A stretch of DNA of 39,328 bases from a virus, in the IMG/VR virus record IMGVR_UViG_3300050138_000032, positions 1-39,328 of that record; one strand, given 5' to 3'. A program made the translations under genes and the position numbers. Positions 23,750 through 31,460 of the stretch are shown here, in pieces. The stretch's first letter is position 1. Each line of letters starts with the position of its first letter. The notes beneath the pieces were generated by a model that did not search any database, was not told the origin of the DNA, and saw only the letters and a program-made list of their open reading frames with translations.

Positions 23750-25333
23750 TTAGAACACGCAGTCCGAAAGCCGCCCAGTGTCCCTTGAGTACGTCAGTGT
23801 CCCCATAGGTCCCTTGCGCCCGCCATTTCTCCTGTTCTTGATGCACACAGGCACCACGTTCATGCCGTGCGGATCATCCTTTGACTTGTTGAGAGCGATG
23901 ACCGCGTGAGATAGCTGCGCGATGCTGTGCGAGCCCCTGAGTTGCCCCAGGTGAACTTCAGCGCCGTCTTCGTGCCCCAAGTCACCACTAGGGCGCTTAA
24001 GATGCACTACGCAGAACAGGCCGATGTTGAGTTCGTTCGCCAGCGAGTTCAGCTTCGTCATCGCCATGTCTAGCGTTCGCCGCTCGTCACCCTCCAGCCC
24101 CGAGACGAGGATGGAGATATGGTCGAGAAATATCCAATGCACGCCGCAGACCTTGGCGAGGTAGCGTATCTTTTCGCAGACGTTGTCCACCTCGTTTGAG
24201 CCGAAGTGGTCGTAGAGATACAAAGGCTTCTCAGTGAGCAACTCGTAGGCCGCTGCAGTGTCTTCCTTTGACGCCAGCGAACGGTCCATCAGAATGTTCT
24301 TGTCTAGCGCTATGCCGACGAGGGCTTCCATCGTCTCGACGTTGCTCTCTTCTAGAAACAGTGCGCCAACGGCTTGACCGTGCGTGATCAGTGCGTGATA
24401 GAGCAACTCTCGCAGGAGAGTAGATTTTCCAATTCCGGTTCCGGCAGTGAGCGTAACAAGTGCTCCCAAGCGCATTTGGCCGAGAACTTCGTTCCATTCG
24501 TGCCACGGGTACGGGATGCCCCTGACTTCCGGCGGATTGAGGAAGGCTTCTCGAATGTCTTTCGCGTGCTTGATGCCATCTGGCCTCCATGTCGGTGCGT
24601 TCCAGAACGAACGGATAATCGGCGCAGGGCCATGCTCCATCAGGACCGCGTTTGCGTCCTTCTCCGTGAGCACCGCAATCGCTGCTTTGCCGACCGGGAG
24701 CAGCGCAGCGACCTTCTCGGCCGCCTCCTGTCCCGGCGCGTCCATGTCGAACATGAGAACGATGCGGTCGAACTTGTCGAGCCACTCGTACGCGTTCGTT
24801 ATGGCCTTCTCTGCCGATTGAGCGCCGTTCGGGAGCGAGACCACAGCCCACTTGTTGTCCATCGCCTGCGAGACTGACAGTGCGTCAAGCTCGCCCTCAG
24901 TGATGACGAGGTGTTTGCCGGCGTTGAACTTCCACTGTCCGTACAGCGGCATGTTCTTGCCGTTGCCAACGATGGAGAACTGCTTGCCCTTGGCGCGTAT
25001 CTTCTGTGCAACTAGCTTTCCCTTCTCGTCGCGGTAGGACGCTACGTGACACTGGGCGCCGTCAACTTCGGTCCAGCCGTAGCCCCAGGCTTCACAAGTT
25101 TCCTTGGTCAGTCCACGTCCAGGTACGGCGCGAACGTCCACGTCCAGTGGCGTCCAGTCCTGTACGTCGGGCTCTCGTTTTGAGACCATTTCCATAGCGC
25201 TTCCTCCGTGGACGTGGTGGCTACAGCCCATGCTGAAGCAGTGCTCACCGCCGTCGCTGTAGAAGGCGTTGGCGTCGTGTGATCCACACTTCGGGCACGG
25301 GCCTTTGCGGGTAACGTGCGCTTCATCAGACAT
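23750..25333 (-). CDS. T7 gp4-like primase-helicase
   Basis: The 527-residue bifunctional protein has an N-terminal zinc ribbon (Cys13, Cys16, Cys32, Cys37) that reads the priming site. A TOPRIM-type primase core follows, with LVITEGELDALS and IVLMFDMDAPGQEAA. The C-terminal RecA-like helicase has Walker A AGTGIGKSTLL (Lys303), Walker B around IFLDHISILVSG, and a His-containing FCVVHLKRP motif H3. It unwinds DNA and makes primers at the fork. It precedes DNA polymerase, as in T7, and its start overlaps the upstream membrane protein by 8 nt. All the main domains are intact. Confidence 0.95.
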   Translation of the reverse strand: MSDEAHVTRKGPCPKCGSHDANAFYSDGGEHCFSMGCSHHVHGGSAMEMVSKREPDVQDWTPLDVDVRAVPGRGLTKETCEAWGYGWTEVDGAQCHVASYRDEKGKLVAQKIRAKGKQFSIVGNGKNMPLYGQWKFNAGKHLVITEGELDALSVSQAMDNKWAVVSLPNGAQSAEKAITNAYEWLDKFDRIVLMFDMDAPGQEAAEKVAALLPVGKAAIAVLTEKDANAVLMEHGPAPIIRSFWNAPTWRPDGIKHAKDIREAFLNPPEVRGIPYPWHEWNEVLGQMRLGALVTLTAGTGIGKSTLLRELLYHALITHGQAVGALFLEESNVETMEALVGIALDKNILMDRSLASKEDTAAAYELLTEKPLYLYDHFGSNEVDNVCEKIRYLAKVCGVHWIFLDHISILVSGLEGDERRTLDMAMTKLNSLANELNIGLFCVVHLKRPSGDLGHEDGAEVHLGQLRGSHSIAQLSHAVIALNKSKDDPHGMNVVPVCIKNRRNGGRKGPMGTLTYSRDTGRLSDCVF

Positions 25334-25472
25334 TCATGCTCCAGATAACGCCGACGTTCGCTAACGCGTAGCCAACGAACATGAGTGAGAAGCCGTGACG
25401 GCCGGCAATCCATTCAGTCGCCGCCACGGCGCAATAGATCAGGCCAACTAAGCCGGTGAGGTAGGAACTCAA
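25326..25472 (-). CDS. 48-residue two-span membrane protein
   Basis: The frame can be read back to 25529, but I favour the TTG at 25472, which overlaps the preceding stop (TTGA) and has GGGGG upstream. The 48 residues form two hydrophobic helices (YLTGLVGLIYCAVAATEWIAG and FSLMFVGYALANVGVIWSM) separated by a GRHG turn. It looks like a holin-sized or superinfection-exclusion-sized peptide, but its place in the replication operon speaks against lysis. No family is recognised. It overlaps primase-helicase by 8 nt. Confidence 0.55.
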   Translation of the reverse strand: MSSYLTGLVGLIYCAVAATEWIAGRHGFSLMFVGYALANVGVIWSMNV

Positions 25473-25630
25473 TGCTGATACCCCCAGGTAACGGTTGCCG
25501 TGATTGCAAAGGCTGAGAGCCAATAGCAAACGTCTGCATAGCTACCTTGAACAGCCCACCGTGAAGCGTTCAGGGCGTACAAGCCCATGATTAGGTAGTT
25601 GAACGCTTTCGGGTCTAGCAGCAGCCCCAC
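25469..25630 (-). CDS. 53-residue membrane-associated protein
   Basis: The short frame starts with GTG (complement 25628-25630), one base before the HTH gene stop. It begins MGLLLDPKAFNYLIMGLYAL and ends with a hydrophobic segment WLSAFAITATVTW. Two moderately hydrophobic helices are likely. It overlaps the downstream membrane protein by 4 nt (TTGA). The two proteins probably work together or are a small paired membrane system; nothing identifies the function. Confidence 0.55.
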   Translation of the reverse strand: MGLLLDPKAFNYLIMGLYALNASRWAVQGSYADVCYWLSAFAITATVTWGYQH

Positions 25631-25891
25631 TCAATTCACCTTCGCCATCGTGTACTTGGCGTACTTGTGTCCCTGCGCGTCGTGCTTGATCTGCGTGTCC
25701 ACTTGGTAGCCGACATTGCGAATGTCGAAGATGCAGGGAGCAAGACGTGCGATGCCGTACACAACGATTGCCTGCATTGGGGAGATATGCCCGTGCTTGC
25801 GTAGGTGCCGAAGGATTGTCTTGGCCTGCGGCTTCAGAGACATATCTTTTACGATTGACGGGCCTTCAGACCATGCCCAGGGAGCATTCAT
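25631..25891 (-). CDS. Small helix-turn-helix protein (HTH_39-like)
   Basis: The 86-residue protein begins at the ATG that overlaps the endonuclease stop (ATGA, complement 25889-25891), rather than at 25921 inside that gene. Residues ~20-80 (KPQAKTILRHLRKHGHISPM, then GIARLAPCIFDIRNVGYQVD) match the small helix-turn-helix family often found next to T7-like replication genes. The C-terminus has a basic YAKYTMAKVN wing. It probably binds DNA or RNA, perhaps to regulate or assist replication. It sits between endonuclease I and small membrane genes in the operon. Confidence 0.78.
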   Translation of the reverse strand: MNAPWAWSEGPSIVKDMSLKPQAKTILRHLRKHGHISPMQAIVVYGIARLAPCIFDIRNVGYQVDTQIKHDAQGHKYAKYTMAKVN

Positions 25892-26304
25892 CGTTTGTGT
25901 TCCTTCATTTCCTTCAGCCAACTCTCAGGCACAATGCCCTTGTCCGCCCAGGTGAAGCCGTGGTCGGTCGCCCACTTTCCGTAAGTGGTCGGAGAGTTCT
26001 TGTAGATTTTCTTGTTGGCGTCGGAGAACAAAATCCGAATATCGAGTTCGGGGTGTTGCTCTTTCACGAGGATTAGCTTCTGCCGGTCCTTGGCGCCGTT
26101 GTAGAAGTAGCCCTTGGTCTCAATGATGATGGGCCTGCCCTTGGCCCAAAAGTCAGGGAGATAGGTCGCCTTACGTTGCGGGACTGAGATAGAGACAGTG
26201 CGGGGCTCGTAATCAAACGAGACACCCGCATTGCTCAGTTGCTCACCAACCCGCTTCTCCAGACCGTTGCGATAACGGGCCTGGATCAGAAGCGGTTCGG
26301 CCAT
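25888..26304 (-). CDS. T7 gp3-like endonuclease I (Holliday junction resolvase)
   Basis: The 138-residue protein matches the endonuclease I family. Glu16 (LEKRV), Asp51 (YLPDFW), Glu62 and Lys64 (IIIETKGYF) align with the catalytic set Glu20, Asp55, Glu65 and Lys67 of T7. The length is close to the T7 protein (149). It resolves branched DNA and helps break down host DNA. It lies between SSB and primase-helicase, the T7 order 2.5-3-4, and shares one base with the SSB stop (TAATG). Confidence 0.93.
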   Translation of the reverse strand: MAEPLLIQARYRNGLEKRVGEQLSNAGVSFDYEPRTVSISVPQRKATYLPDFWAKGRPIIIETKGYFYNGAKDRQKLILVKEQHPELDIRILFSDANKKIYKNSPTTYGKWATDHGFTWADKGIVPESWLKEMKEHKR

Positions 26305-26927
26305 TACAGATCAGTCGCAGAGCCGGCGTCAAACTGGTCACCAGCCTCAGTGTTGCCTTCGTACTCAAAGCCGCCCTCGTCTTCGTCAAACGCCGAGCCA
26401 TCGCCTTGCGCCTGGAACTCAACGAGCTTGCGAACCTGCACGTCGCCTAGCCGCAGGCTGACGCCGTACGCAGTGCTCTCTTCGACGGTGAACTTGCCGT
26501 CAGCGCCCTTGACCTTGACCTTCTCGGACTTCGACCAGGGGAAGATTGCGGACGCAACGCGAATGATTGATCCACCGCCAATCTTGACGCCCTCTGGGAG
26601 CGCCTTCTTCTTGCTGTCGAACACCGCAGAGCGATACTTCGACTTGAGCACGAAGCCACGCCCCTCGTCGTTCTTCTTCGCCTTCTTGTCCTCGGCGTTT
26701 TTGTAGAACGTCTTGAGCGGTGTGGTGACAATGTCAGCGTCCGGCCAGAACTGCTTGGCAGCAGCGTTCAGGGTCTTCTCGACCGCAACGTAGTCGGTGT
26801 CCTCGAGGACGGCGTCTGTCTTGAACTTGCCGTCAGCGTATTTGCCCTTGGTGTCAGGCTCCGAAATCTTCGGATAACGTGCCTTGAACCACGGGGTAAC
26901 GAACGGAATACTATCTTGTTTCGCCAT
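26304..26927 (-). CDS. Single-stranded DNA-binding protein (T7 gp2.5-like)
   Basis: The 207-residue protein has the gp2.5-like OB-fold pattern: PWFKARYPKISEPDT near the start, GRGFVLKSKYRS in the middle, then VRVASAIFPWSKSE-like strands. It has an acidic C-terminal tail (FDEDEGGFEYEGNTEAGDQFD), which in this family recruits polymerase and primase. It starts at ATG 26927 behind AGGAAACAC, where the candidate phage promoter motif at 26931-26951 also ends. It precedes endonuclease I, as in T7. The family is inferred from order and composition; the acidic tail is clear. Confidence 0.88.
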   Translation of the reverse strand: MAKQDSIPFVTPWFKARYPKISEPDTKGKYADGKFKTDAVLEDTDYVAVEKTLNAAAKQFWPDADIVTTPLKTFYKNAEDKKAKKNDEGRGFVLKSKYRSAVFDSKKKALPEGVKIGGGSIIRVASAIFPWSKSEKVKVKGADGKFTVEESTAYGVSLRLGDVQVRKLVEFQAQGDGSAFDEDEGGFEYEGNTEAGDQFDAGSATDL

Positions 26928-26930
26928 GTG

Positions 26931-26951
26931 TTTCCTGTTGTATAGGGTTAG
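26931..26951 (-). promoter_or_regulatory. Candidate phage-RNAP promoter before the SSB gene
   Basis: The minus strand reads CTAACCCTATACAACAGGAA directly upstream of the SSB start. It matches the recurrent motif TAACCCTACACAACAGGAAAC nearly perfectly. The GG would be the transcription start. The final AGGAAA also serves as the ribosome site, so the leader would be extremely short. Confidence 0.55.
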
Positions 26952-26960
26952 CTTATGGAC

Positions 26961-27149
26961 TTACTGTTTTGCCTCAGAGGCCTTGGCGATCCGCGCCGCC
27001 TCAAGGTTGGTCTCAGTGAGCGACGGCTGAGTGGTAACCGGCGCAGTAGCAGTCACTGGCGCCGGAGCCGTCGGAGTGGCAGCGGTTTCGGTGCCCATAG
27101 CTTCCGCAATGAGGGCTTCGGCCTTCTGCAGCAAATCTTTCGCGCTCAT
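26961..27149 (-). CDS. 62-residue Ala/Thr/Pro-rich protein, function unknown
   Basis: The small protein has an N-terminal charged helix (MSAKDLLQKAEALIAEAMG), a central low-complexity Ala/Thr/Pro stretch of about 25 residues, and a short C-terminal helix (LTETNLEAARIAKASEAKQ). No conserved family is visible. It overlaps the serine-protease gene by 4 nt upstream (ATGA) and is followed by a 33-bp leader that carries a candidate promoter. It may be an adapter or substrate of the protease, but that is speculation from position. Confidence 0.6.
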   Translation of the reverse strand: MSAKDLLQKAEALIAEAMGTETAATPTAPAPVTATAPVTTQPSLTETNLEAARIAKASEAKQ

Positions 27150-27886
27150 AGTGTTCCTTCAGTTGTTGGTTCAGCCTTAACCGGAGCGGTGTGCTTTGAA
27201 GCAAGCTCTGTAGCAAGCTCCCGGCAAATGACTGACTTGGGGATGATGTAGGTGAGCATAGTGAATGATGTCACGACACCAAACGGCCCCGCAGATAATG
27301 ACACGACGGAAGCCACTGTGATGCCGGCTAGGTTACCGGCAATGTCAAAGAGTGGGCCACCGCTGTTGCCGGGGGCGGTTGTCAGGTCCGCGATAAAGTT
27401 AACTTGACCAGGACCGTGTGCGCCGTCACGCGCAAGCACTTCACTAGCTGCACGCCCCCAGGTGTGAATGCGGTCGAGGGCTAGAGGGTAACCAATGGTC
27501 TTGACGTAATCTCCGATCTTCACGTCGGGGGTTTTGCAGGCCAGCGGAACTGGCACTGCGTTCTTCAGCGGGGCGTCGAGCTTGAGCAGCCCAACGTCCG
27601 CCACTTCGTTGAACCACAAGACGACGGCGTGTACTTCGTTGCCGTTGAGGTCCTTGACTGTGAAGCCGGCTGCTACGCCTTCCTTTGCGACGTGCGCCGC
27701 AGTGAGGATTTCGTTGTTGCCGATGTAGACGCCAGAGCCGTGCCCTTCTCCAATGCTGACTTTGACGACGGTGGCGTCACTGTAGGTGCCTCCGTAGGCG
27801 GGAGGCGTGTTCAGTATTGTGATTAAAGCGAGTATGGCGCCAGCCGCAAAAGCGGCGAGGCCTAGCGCGCCTAAGTATTTGAGCAT
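27146..27886 (-). CDS. Membrane-anchored trypsin-like serine protease
   Basis: The 246-residue protein begins with one hydrophobic segment (residues 5-25), probably a signal anchor or signal peptide placing the protease in the periplasm. The chymotrypsin-fold triad is intact: His65 in LTAAHVA, Asp97 in VADVGLLKLD and Ser175 in TAPGNSGGPLFD. There is no PDZ domain, unlike HtrA/DegP. A protease of this kind is unusual among T7-like middle genes. It could degrade envelope proteins, process virion proteins or alter host surface defence. It starts at ATG 27886 behind an AGGAAACAC site next to a candidate promoter, and is coupled to the downstream Ala/Thr/Pro-rich gene. Confidence 0.85.
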   Translation of the reverse strand: MLKYLGALGLAAFAAGAILALITILNTPPAYGGTYSDATVVKVSIGEGHGSGVYIGNNEILTAAHVAKEGVAAGFTVKDLNGNEVHAVVLWFNEVADVGLLKLDAPLKNAVPVPLACKTPDVKIGDYVKTIGYPLALDRIHTWGRAASEVLARDGAHGPGQVNFIADLTTAPGNSGGPLFDIAGNLAGITVASVVSLSAGPFGVVTSFTMLTYIIPKSVICRELATELASKHTAPVKAEPTTEGTL

Positions 27887-27889
27887 GTG

Positions 27890-27910
27890 TTTCCTGTTGT
27901 GTAGAGTTTA
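27890..27910 (-). promoter_or_regulatory. Candidate phage-RNAP promoter before the protease gene
   Basis: The minus strand reads TAAACTCTACACAACAGGAA, overlapping the stop of the upstream gene and ending at the protease ribosome site. It matches the recurrent motif at nearly all core positions (CTACACAACAGGAAAC). Confidence 0.5.
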
Positions 27911-28081
27911 CGCAACAACCCGCGAAGCGCGGAAGGCGTTCATCAGTTCACGGTGGAACGTGCTGCGGGCTTTCTTCTCCATACGTCTGAAGTTGAAGTT
28001 AATGAAGTTGCCCTTGCTGTCGCGCACGCGCGCATCCCAGTGAGCGGCGCCCATACGGATGATGATGTTTGGCTTGTTCAT
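27908..28081 (-). CDS. 57-residue basic protein, function unknown
   Basis: The frame runs from ATG (complement 28079-28081) to TAA. The product begins MNKPNIIIRMGAAHWDARVR, then has GNFINFNFRRMEKKARS and ends with an amphipathic basic helix. The charge and an initial beta-strand suggest a small nucleic-acid-binding protein. It overlaps the upstream zinc-motif gene by 4 nt (ATGA). No family is recognised. Its stop overlaps the candidate promoter of the protease gene. Confidence 0.6.
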   Translation of the reverse strand: MNKPNIIIRMGAAHWDARVRDSKGNFINFNFRRMEKKARSTFHRELMNAFRASRVVA

Positions 28082-28299
28082 TCGTCCCTCTTCTCTATGT
28101 CAAAGTTTCCGAACACGTCGTCCTGACAATCCTGGCAAAGCGCTGAAACCCGATACTCAATGCTCGACCGGCCATCACGGAACATGAAGTTGCTTGCGGT
28201 GTGCAGCGCGTTGCTTGGTCCGCGTCCACACATAGGACAGCGCTGGAGGCCGAACTTGTTGTCGCCGGCGTGCACGCCGATGGGGCGTGTGTCAGTCAT
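28078..28299 (-). CDS. Small four-cysteine zinc-motif protein
   Basis: I start it at the ATG that overlaps the upstream stop (complement 28297-28299), not at 28410. The 73 residues include CPMCGRGPSNAL and, ~40 residues later, ALCQDCQDDVFGNF, two CxxC pairs that probably bind one zinc ion. Between them is a beta-like SNFMFRDGRSSIEYRVS segment. Such zinc ribbons often bind nucleic acids or host RNA polymerase. The function is not known. It overlaps both neighbours by 4 nt. Confidence 0.65.
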   Translation of the reverse strand: MTDTRPIGVHAGDNKFGLQRCPMCGRGPSNALHTASNFMFRDGRSSIEYRVSALCQDCQDDVFGNFDIEKRDE

Positions 28300-28451
28300 G
28301 TGTGGGCTCCAGGCCAGATGAACTCTTTGTCCCAGAGCGCATAAAGCTCTTCGAGGATGTAGCCGTCCTCGACCAGCATCGCCGCCATGTCGAGCGGCAA
28401 GCAACCCCACAGCCAGTAGTAGGCGCGGGCACGTTCTTCGTTACGCGTCAT
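28296..28451 (-). CDS. 51-residue acidic helical protein, function unknown
   Basis: The frame starts at ATG (complement 28449-28451), overlapping the HNH stop by 4 nt, and stops inside the next start codon. The product begins MTRNEERARAYYWLWGCLPLD and continues AAMLVEDGYILEELYALWDKE. Aromatic residues and helical periodicity suggest a small protein-binding domain. Tight overlaps on both sides support translation. No family is recognised. Confidence 0.6.
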   Translation of the reverse strand: MTRNEERARAYYWLWGCLPLDMAAMLVEDGYILEELYALWDKEFIWPGAHT

Positions 28452-28888
28452 GTTGATTGTCCTTTGATGTGGGCAACAAGCCGCTCAAGCTCTGCAAGCG
28501 TGCAGGAGCCCTTGAGTTGATTGATGCGGTTGGAGACGAAGCCGACGTTGCCGATGACGTAGCCGAGTTCGGGGACGCGTCGGTCAAGAGAAGGTGAGTT
28601 GTTACCTTGATGCTTGCTACCCCGAACCATAGGGGTACGTAAAATTGGACAAAGACCGTCCGCAGGAAAGATACTTTGCAAGTACGCCGCCGTAAGATTA
28701 AACGGCAGTCCCTTTTCTTTAGCTGCTATGCGGGCGCTCTGCATGTTCGCACAAAACCGCGCCTTAGCCATGTACGCTGGAGAGCGCCACAACTCATACA
28801 GGCGTCCGCTGCGCAGCTTTCCTTGCCCGCAGTATTGGTAACCGTCCTCTCGGAGTGTTCCGGGTTTAGGCAAAGGCGAACGGCGCAC
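28448..28888 (-). CDS. HNH-like endonuclease (probable mobile gene)
   Basis: The 146-residue protein starts at GTG 28888 with a strong GGGAGGTA ribosome site, inside the last 23 nt of the RNA polymerase gene. The second half carries the phage pattern DGLCPILRTPMVRGS, then SPSLDRRVPELGYVIGNVGF and SNRINQLKG. These features are typical of a small HNH-like family often inserted among phage genes. The N-terminal half (SGRLYELWRSPAYMAKARF, NMQSARIAAKEKGLPFNLT) is helical and may bind DNA. It is the third endonuclease-like mobile gene in the window, of a different type from those at 5846 and 19764. Confidence 0.78.
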   Translation of the reverse strand: MRRSPLPKPGTLREDGYQYCGQGKLRSGRLYELWRSPAYMAKARFCANMQSARIAAKEKGLPFNLTAAYLQSIFPADGLCPILRTPMVRGSKHQGNNSPSLDRRVPELGYVIGNVGFVSNRINQLKGSCTLAELERLVAHIKGQST

Positions 28889-31310
28889 AGAGTACCTCCC
28901 TTATGTTCAGCGTTCCGTATTGTAACGCTTCTGGCAATCTATTCCTGTTGTGTACGGTTAGGTCATGGCTCGCCTGTGCTGTGACCTCCGCAAGAACGTC
29001 GTGGTCTGCATAGAGCTTTACGAACTGCTCTCTTATGATCTGATTGAACCGCGTAGCCTGTGGTGCAAGACACCCGAAGCTATCGTGAACCGTTGCGAGT
29101 TGTGTAATGTTTTCCGAAACGCAAGCGTTCGTCACCATCAACAAGTGCGCCGCGTCAAGCGCGTGGACGAAGTTCGGAGCCACGCCGTTCGCCGCTTTGT
29201 CTTTGTCGATTGCCTTCTCGCTGCCTTCAGCGACAACGGTACGAATGCGGGTGTCTCGTAGCCACAAGCCCACGCGCTTAAGAACGGGGGCGTGGTATCG
29301 GTTTATCCACGGAAGCCCAAGCGGGGTCGTCCATGTCAGCGGCTTGCCTTCATGTGCCAATGCTCTTGCGCACTTCTGCAACATGACCATCGCCTGCGCT
29401 GGCAAGGTCACCAGTTGTTCGATAGCATCATAAATATGGCAAGCCAGATACTTAGCCGCAGGGCGTCCATCGTCAGCGCCAAAAGGGTGTTCATCGAGTT
29501 TTCCTGAGAGTACGTCGAAGGCTAAGGGGCGCATGAGGTCTTCTTGAAGCTGCTTCGCCATGCCGAACTTCTTTGAAGAGTAGCTGTAGGTCATCACGTT
29601 CCGCTTGACCATCTTGCGGTCAATTCCGAACTCAATCGCCGCAGACGCATTCGGGACGCCACTCTCCACATCCAGGGCAACACGGGCCGTAACGGCTGAT
29701 GCTACCGTCTGATACACGTCCTGCGGAAGCGGTGACGGCGTCAGGTTCACTAAGTTCGCGGTATTCGCGTCCCGTGTCATCGCCGCTAGGTGTTGGAGAC
29801 CGGAGCAGCTTCCGTCGAAGGACACAGGCAGCCGTGTGATCCAAGAAGGCCCCCCACGTAGAGCATCCGACAGTTCCATAATAGCAGCGAGGAAGAGGAA
29901 CGGCTTGTCGGCTGACGCCCACCACTTGACGGTTCCACGCGGGTCCGCCGTACACGCGTTTATCTCCGCTATATTTACGTCCGTCCATACTTCACGTTCC
30001 TCCAGTGAACGCTTTGAAATCTTGTTGAAGTCGCCGCAGTTAGCGACGTGAATTTTCAGCCACCTCAAGCCCTCTTCGCCAATCGGTTGCCCGTCGGCAA
30101 ACAGGAAGAGCGCTCTTACGCGGTCGTCTCTTTGGAAATTGAAGTGACAGATGCCATATACACGGCCTCGCCAATCGCAGTTGAGGGGGGTCCAAAAGCG
30201 GCCTGCGTCCGCAAGGCGTTGAGCCGTGCAAGTATCAGACGCGAAAAGCACGCGCTCGCTGGTGTAACTGCGGTTTCGTTCTTTGACTTGTCCAGTACGG
30301 TATTTCCACAGTCGGCGCATAGCGTCGTCCATGTCGTCCCAGGCGCGGGGCTTTGCGGGAAGCGCGCAGTCTTCCTTTGGAGGCAGCCCTGGCACAGGAA
30401 TACTGTTATCGTAGGCCCACTGGAGAACATTGAGCACCTTTGTGTTGATTGACCACGCCGTATTCTGGAGCGCGTTGAGTGCGTCAAGGTGCGGCTGCAT
30501 CGAGCCGTCCCTGATTGCTGCGCGAATGACGCCTGCGGTTTCCTTGTGGAACGAGCGAACTACAGAGGTCCGCAAGCGCGTGCGTTCATCCCAGTATCCG
30601 CCAGCCGTCCATCCAGTCCACGGCTTGGGGGGCGTAGTGCAGGGCAGGAATACTGGGTTGCGACGGAGGGCAAACTCTACGGCCTGCTCTGCGAGATTCT
30701 GGGCGCCCGGTGTGATGGTCAGATAGCCGTCTGACCAATCCTCCATCCCTACTTCAAATATGTCTGGGAGTGCCACCAACAGACAATTAAGAAGGACTTG
30801 GCCGGCCTGCGCCAACTGAGTTGGTGACCACTTCGCCTTCATAAATCCGGCACGGAAAGCGATACTGCGCGCAGCCTGGGCGCGGTACTTCAGGGAACCG
30901 TGGCGCCGCCGCACGGCGCGGTCAATGCGCTTGGCGAGCTTAGGCTTTTCATCAAGTAGACAAGCCGCCCACGCCTCTCCATTGATGGCGCGCCCTATAC
31001 TGAAGCGTGTCTTCAGTAAGCCATTTCCCACGGCTACGGAGTTTAGGGCGCTGTCCAGCGCTGACACGGCTATGGTTTCAATAGGAAGGTTGCGGATTAC
31101 CCGCAAGAATGACTTCTCGGGTGCCGTCTCTGTAAGGTCCGACAAAGCGGTTATCCGTTCCTGAATGTAGACCGCTAGACGATCCACGCAGGCCTGAGCG
31201 ATTGCCAAGGCGCCAGCGCCCTGCCCATACCCAAAGTCTCTCTCAATTCTGGCCTGCGCCGCATTAAAGCGGTCAACTGTGGCCTGCTCGCTGAGGATTG
31301 CTGTTTCCAT
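28866..31310 (-). CDS. T7-like single-subunit RNA polymerase
   Basis: The 814-residue protein corresponds to T7 gp1 (883 residues). The palm has LPVSFDGSCSGLQHLAAM with Asp499 (T7 Asp537), the fingers have KMVKRNVMTYSYSSKKFG with Lys569 (T7 Lys631), and motif C is TVHDSFG with Asp743 (T7 Asp812). Gly640 of T7 is replaced by Ser after the Tyr. The N-terminal domain is shorter than in T7. It starts behind CAGGAG, downstream of an integrase terminator and a candidate cognate promoter at 31401-31421. A phage RNA polymerase should transcribe the middle and late genes from phage-specific promoters. The 3' end overlaps the HNH gene. Confidence 0.96.
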   Translation of the reverse strand: METAILSEQATVDRFNAAQARIERDFGYGQGAGALAIAQACVDRLAVYIQERITALSDLTETAPEKSFLRVIRNLPIETIAVSALDSALNSVAVGNGLLKTRFSIGRAINGEAWAACLLDEKPKLAKRIDRAVRRRHGSLKYRAQAARSIAFRAGFMKAKWSPTQLAQAGQVLLNCLLVALPDIFEVGMEDWSDGYLTITPGAQNLAEQAVEFALRRNPVFLPCTTPPKPWTGWTAGGYWDERTRLRTSVVRSFHKETAGVIRAAIRDGSMQPHLDALNALQNTAWSINTKVLNVLQWAYDNSIPVPGLPPKEDCALPAKPRAWDDMDDAMRRLWKYRTGQVKERNRSYTSERVLFASDTCTAQRLADAGRFWTPLNCDWRGRVYGICHFNFQRDDRVRALFLFADGQPIGEEGLRWLKIHVANCGDFNKISKRSLEEREVWTDVNIAEINACTADPRGTVKWWASADKPFLFLAAIMELSDALRGGPSWITRLPVSFDGSCSGLQHLAAMTRDANTANLVNLTPSPLPQDVYQTVASAVTARVALDVESGVPNASAAIEFGIDRKMVKRNVMTYSYSSKKFGMAKQLQEDLMRPLAFDVLSGKLDEHPFGADDGRPAAKYLACHIYDAIEQLVTLPAQAMVMLQKCARALAHEGKPLTWTTPLGLPWINRYHAPVLKRVGLWLRDTRIRTVVAEGSEKAIDKDKAANGVAPNFVHALDAAHLLMVTNACVSENITQLATVHDSFGCLAPQATRFNQIIREQFVKLYADHDVLAEVTAQASHDLTVHNRNRLPEALQYGTLNIREVLCAPFAFA
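28941..28961 (-). promoter_or_regulatory. Candidate phage-RNAP promoter inside the RNA polymerase 3' end
   Basis: The minus strand reads CTAACCGTACACAACAGGAAT, a close match to the recurrent motif, although here it lies within coding sequence. It would drive the HNH gene and the genes beyond it. Because the codons read Leu-Thr-Val-His-Asn-Arg-Asn, it could also be chance. Confidence 0.4.
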
Positions 31311-31400
31311 CTTATGGGGCTCTCCTGTTTTTGCGGCTTTAGGTAACGGCGGAAGAGGGCCGCCCGTAAGCCGTTGATATTGTTAGAGACGGAGTGACTA

Positions 31401-31421
31401 TTGCGAGGTGTGTAGGGTAAG
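31401..31421 (-). promoter_or_regulatory. Candidate promoter upstream of the RNA polymerase gene
   Basis: The minus strand reads CTTACCCTACACACCTCGCAA, matching the recurrent motif in TTACCCTACACA. It lies between the integrase terminator and RNA polymerase, so it could let the polymerase amplify its own transcript. The purine-rich +1 region is less conserved here. Confidence 0.45.
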
Positions 31422-31424
31422 GGC

Positions 31425-31460
31425 AAAAAACGACCGCCCCTTATGCAGAGGTCAGTCGTT
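31425..31460 (-). terminator. Intrinsic terminator after the integrase
   Basis: On the minus strand, ACGACTGACC pairs with GGGGCGGTCGT (with one GU and one mismatch), followed by TTTTTT. It ends the integrase transcript, separating lysogeny genes from RNA polymerase. Confidence 0.8.

Noticed and set aside
23750-25333. Thioredoxin-binding region or separate gene in the primase-helicase area
   Set aside because: All frames opposite primase-helicase are shadows. The conserved protein explains the whole stretch.
31388-31405. GAGTGACTATTGCGAG as a T7 promoter
   Set aside because: It resembles the T7 consensus by eye at 12 of 16 positions, but it points away from the RNA polymerase gene into int antisense. 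The TAACCCTACAC family fits gene direction better.
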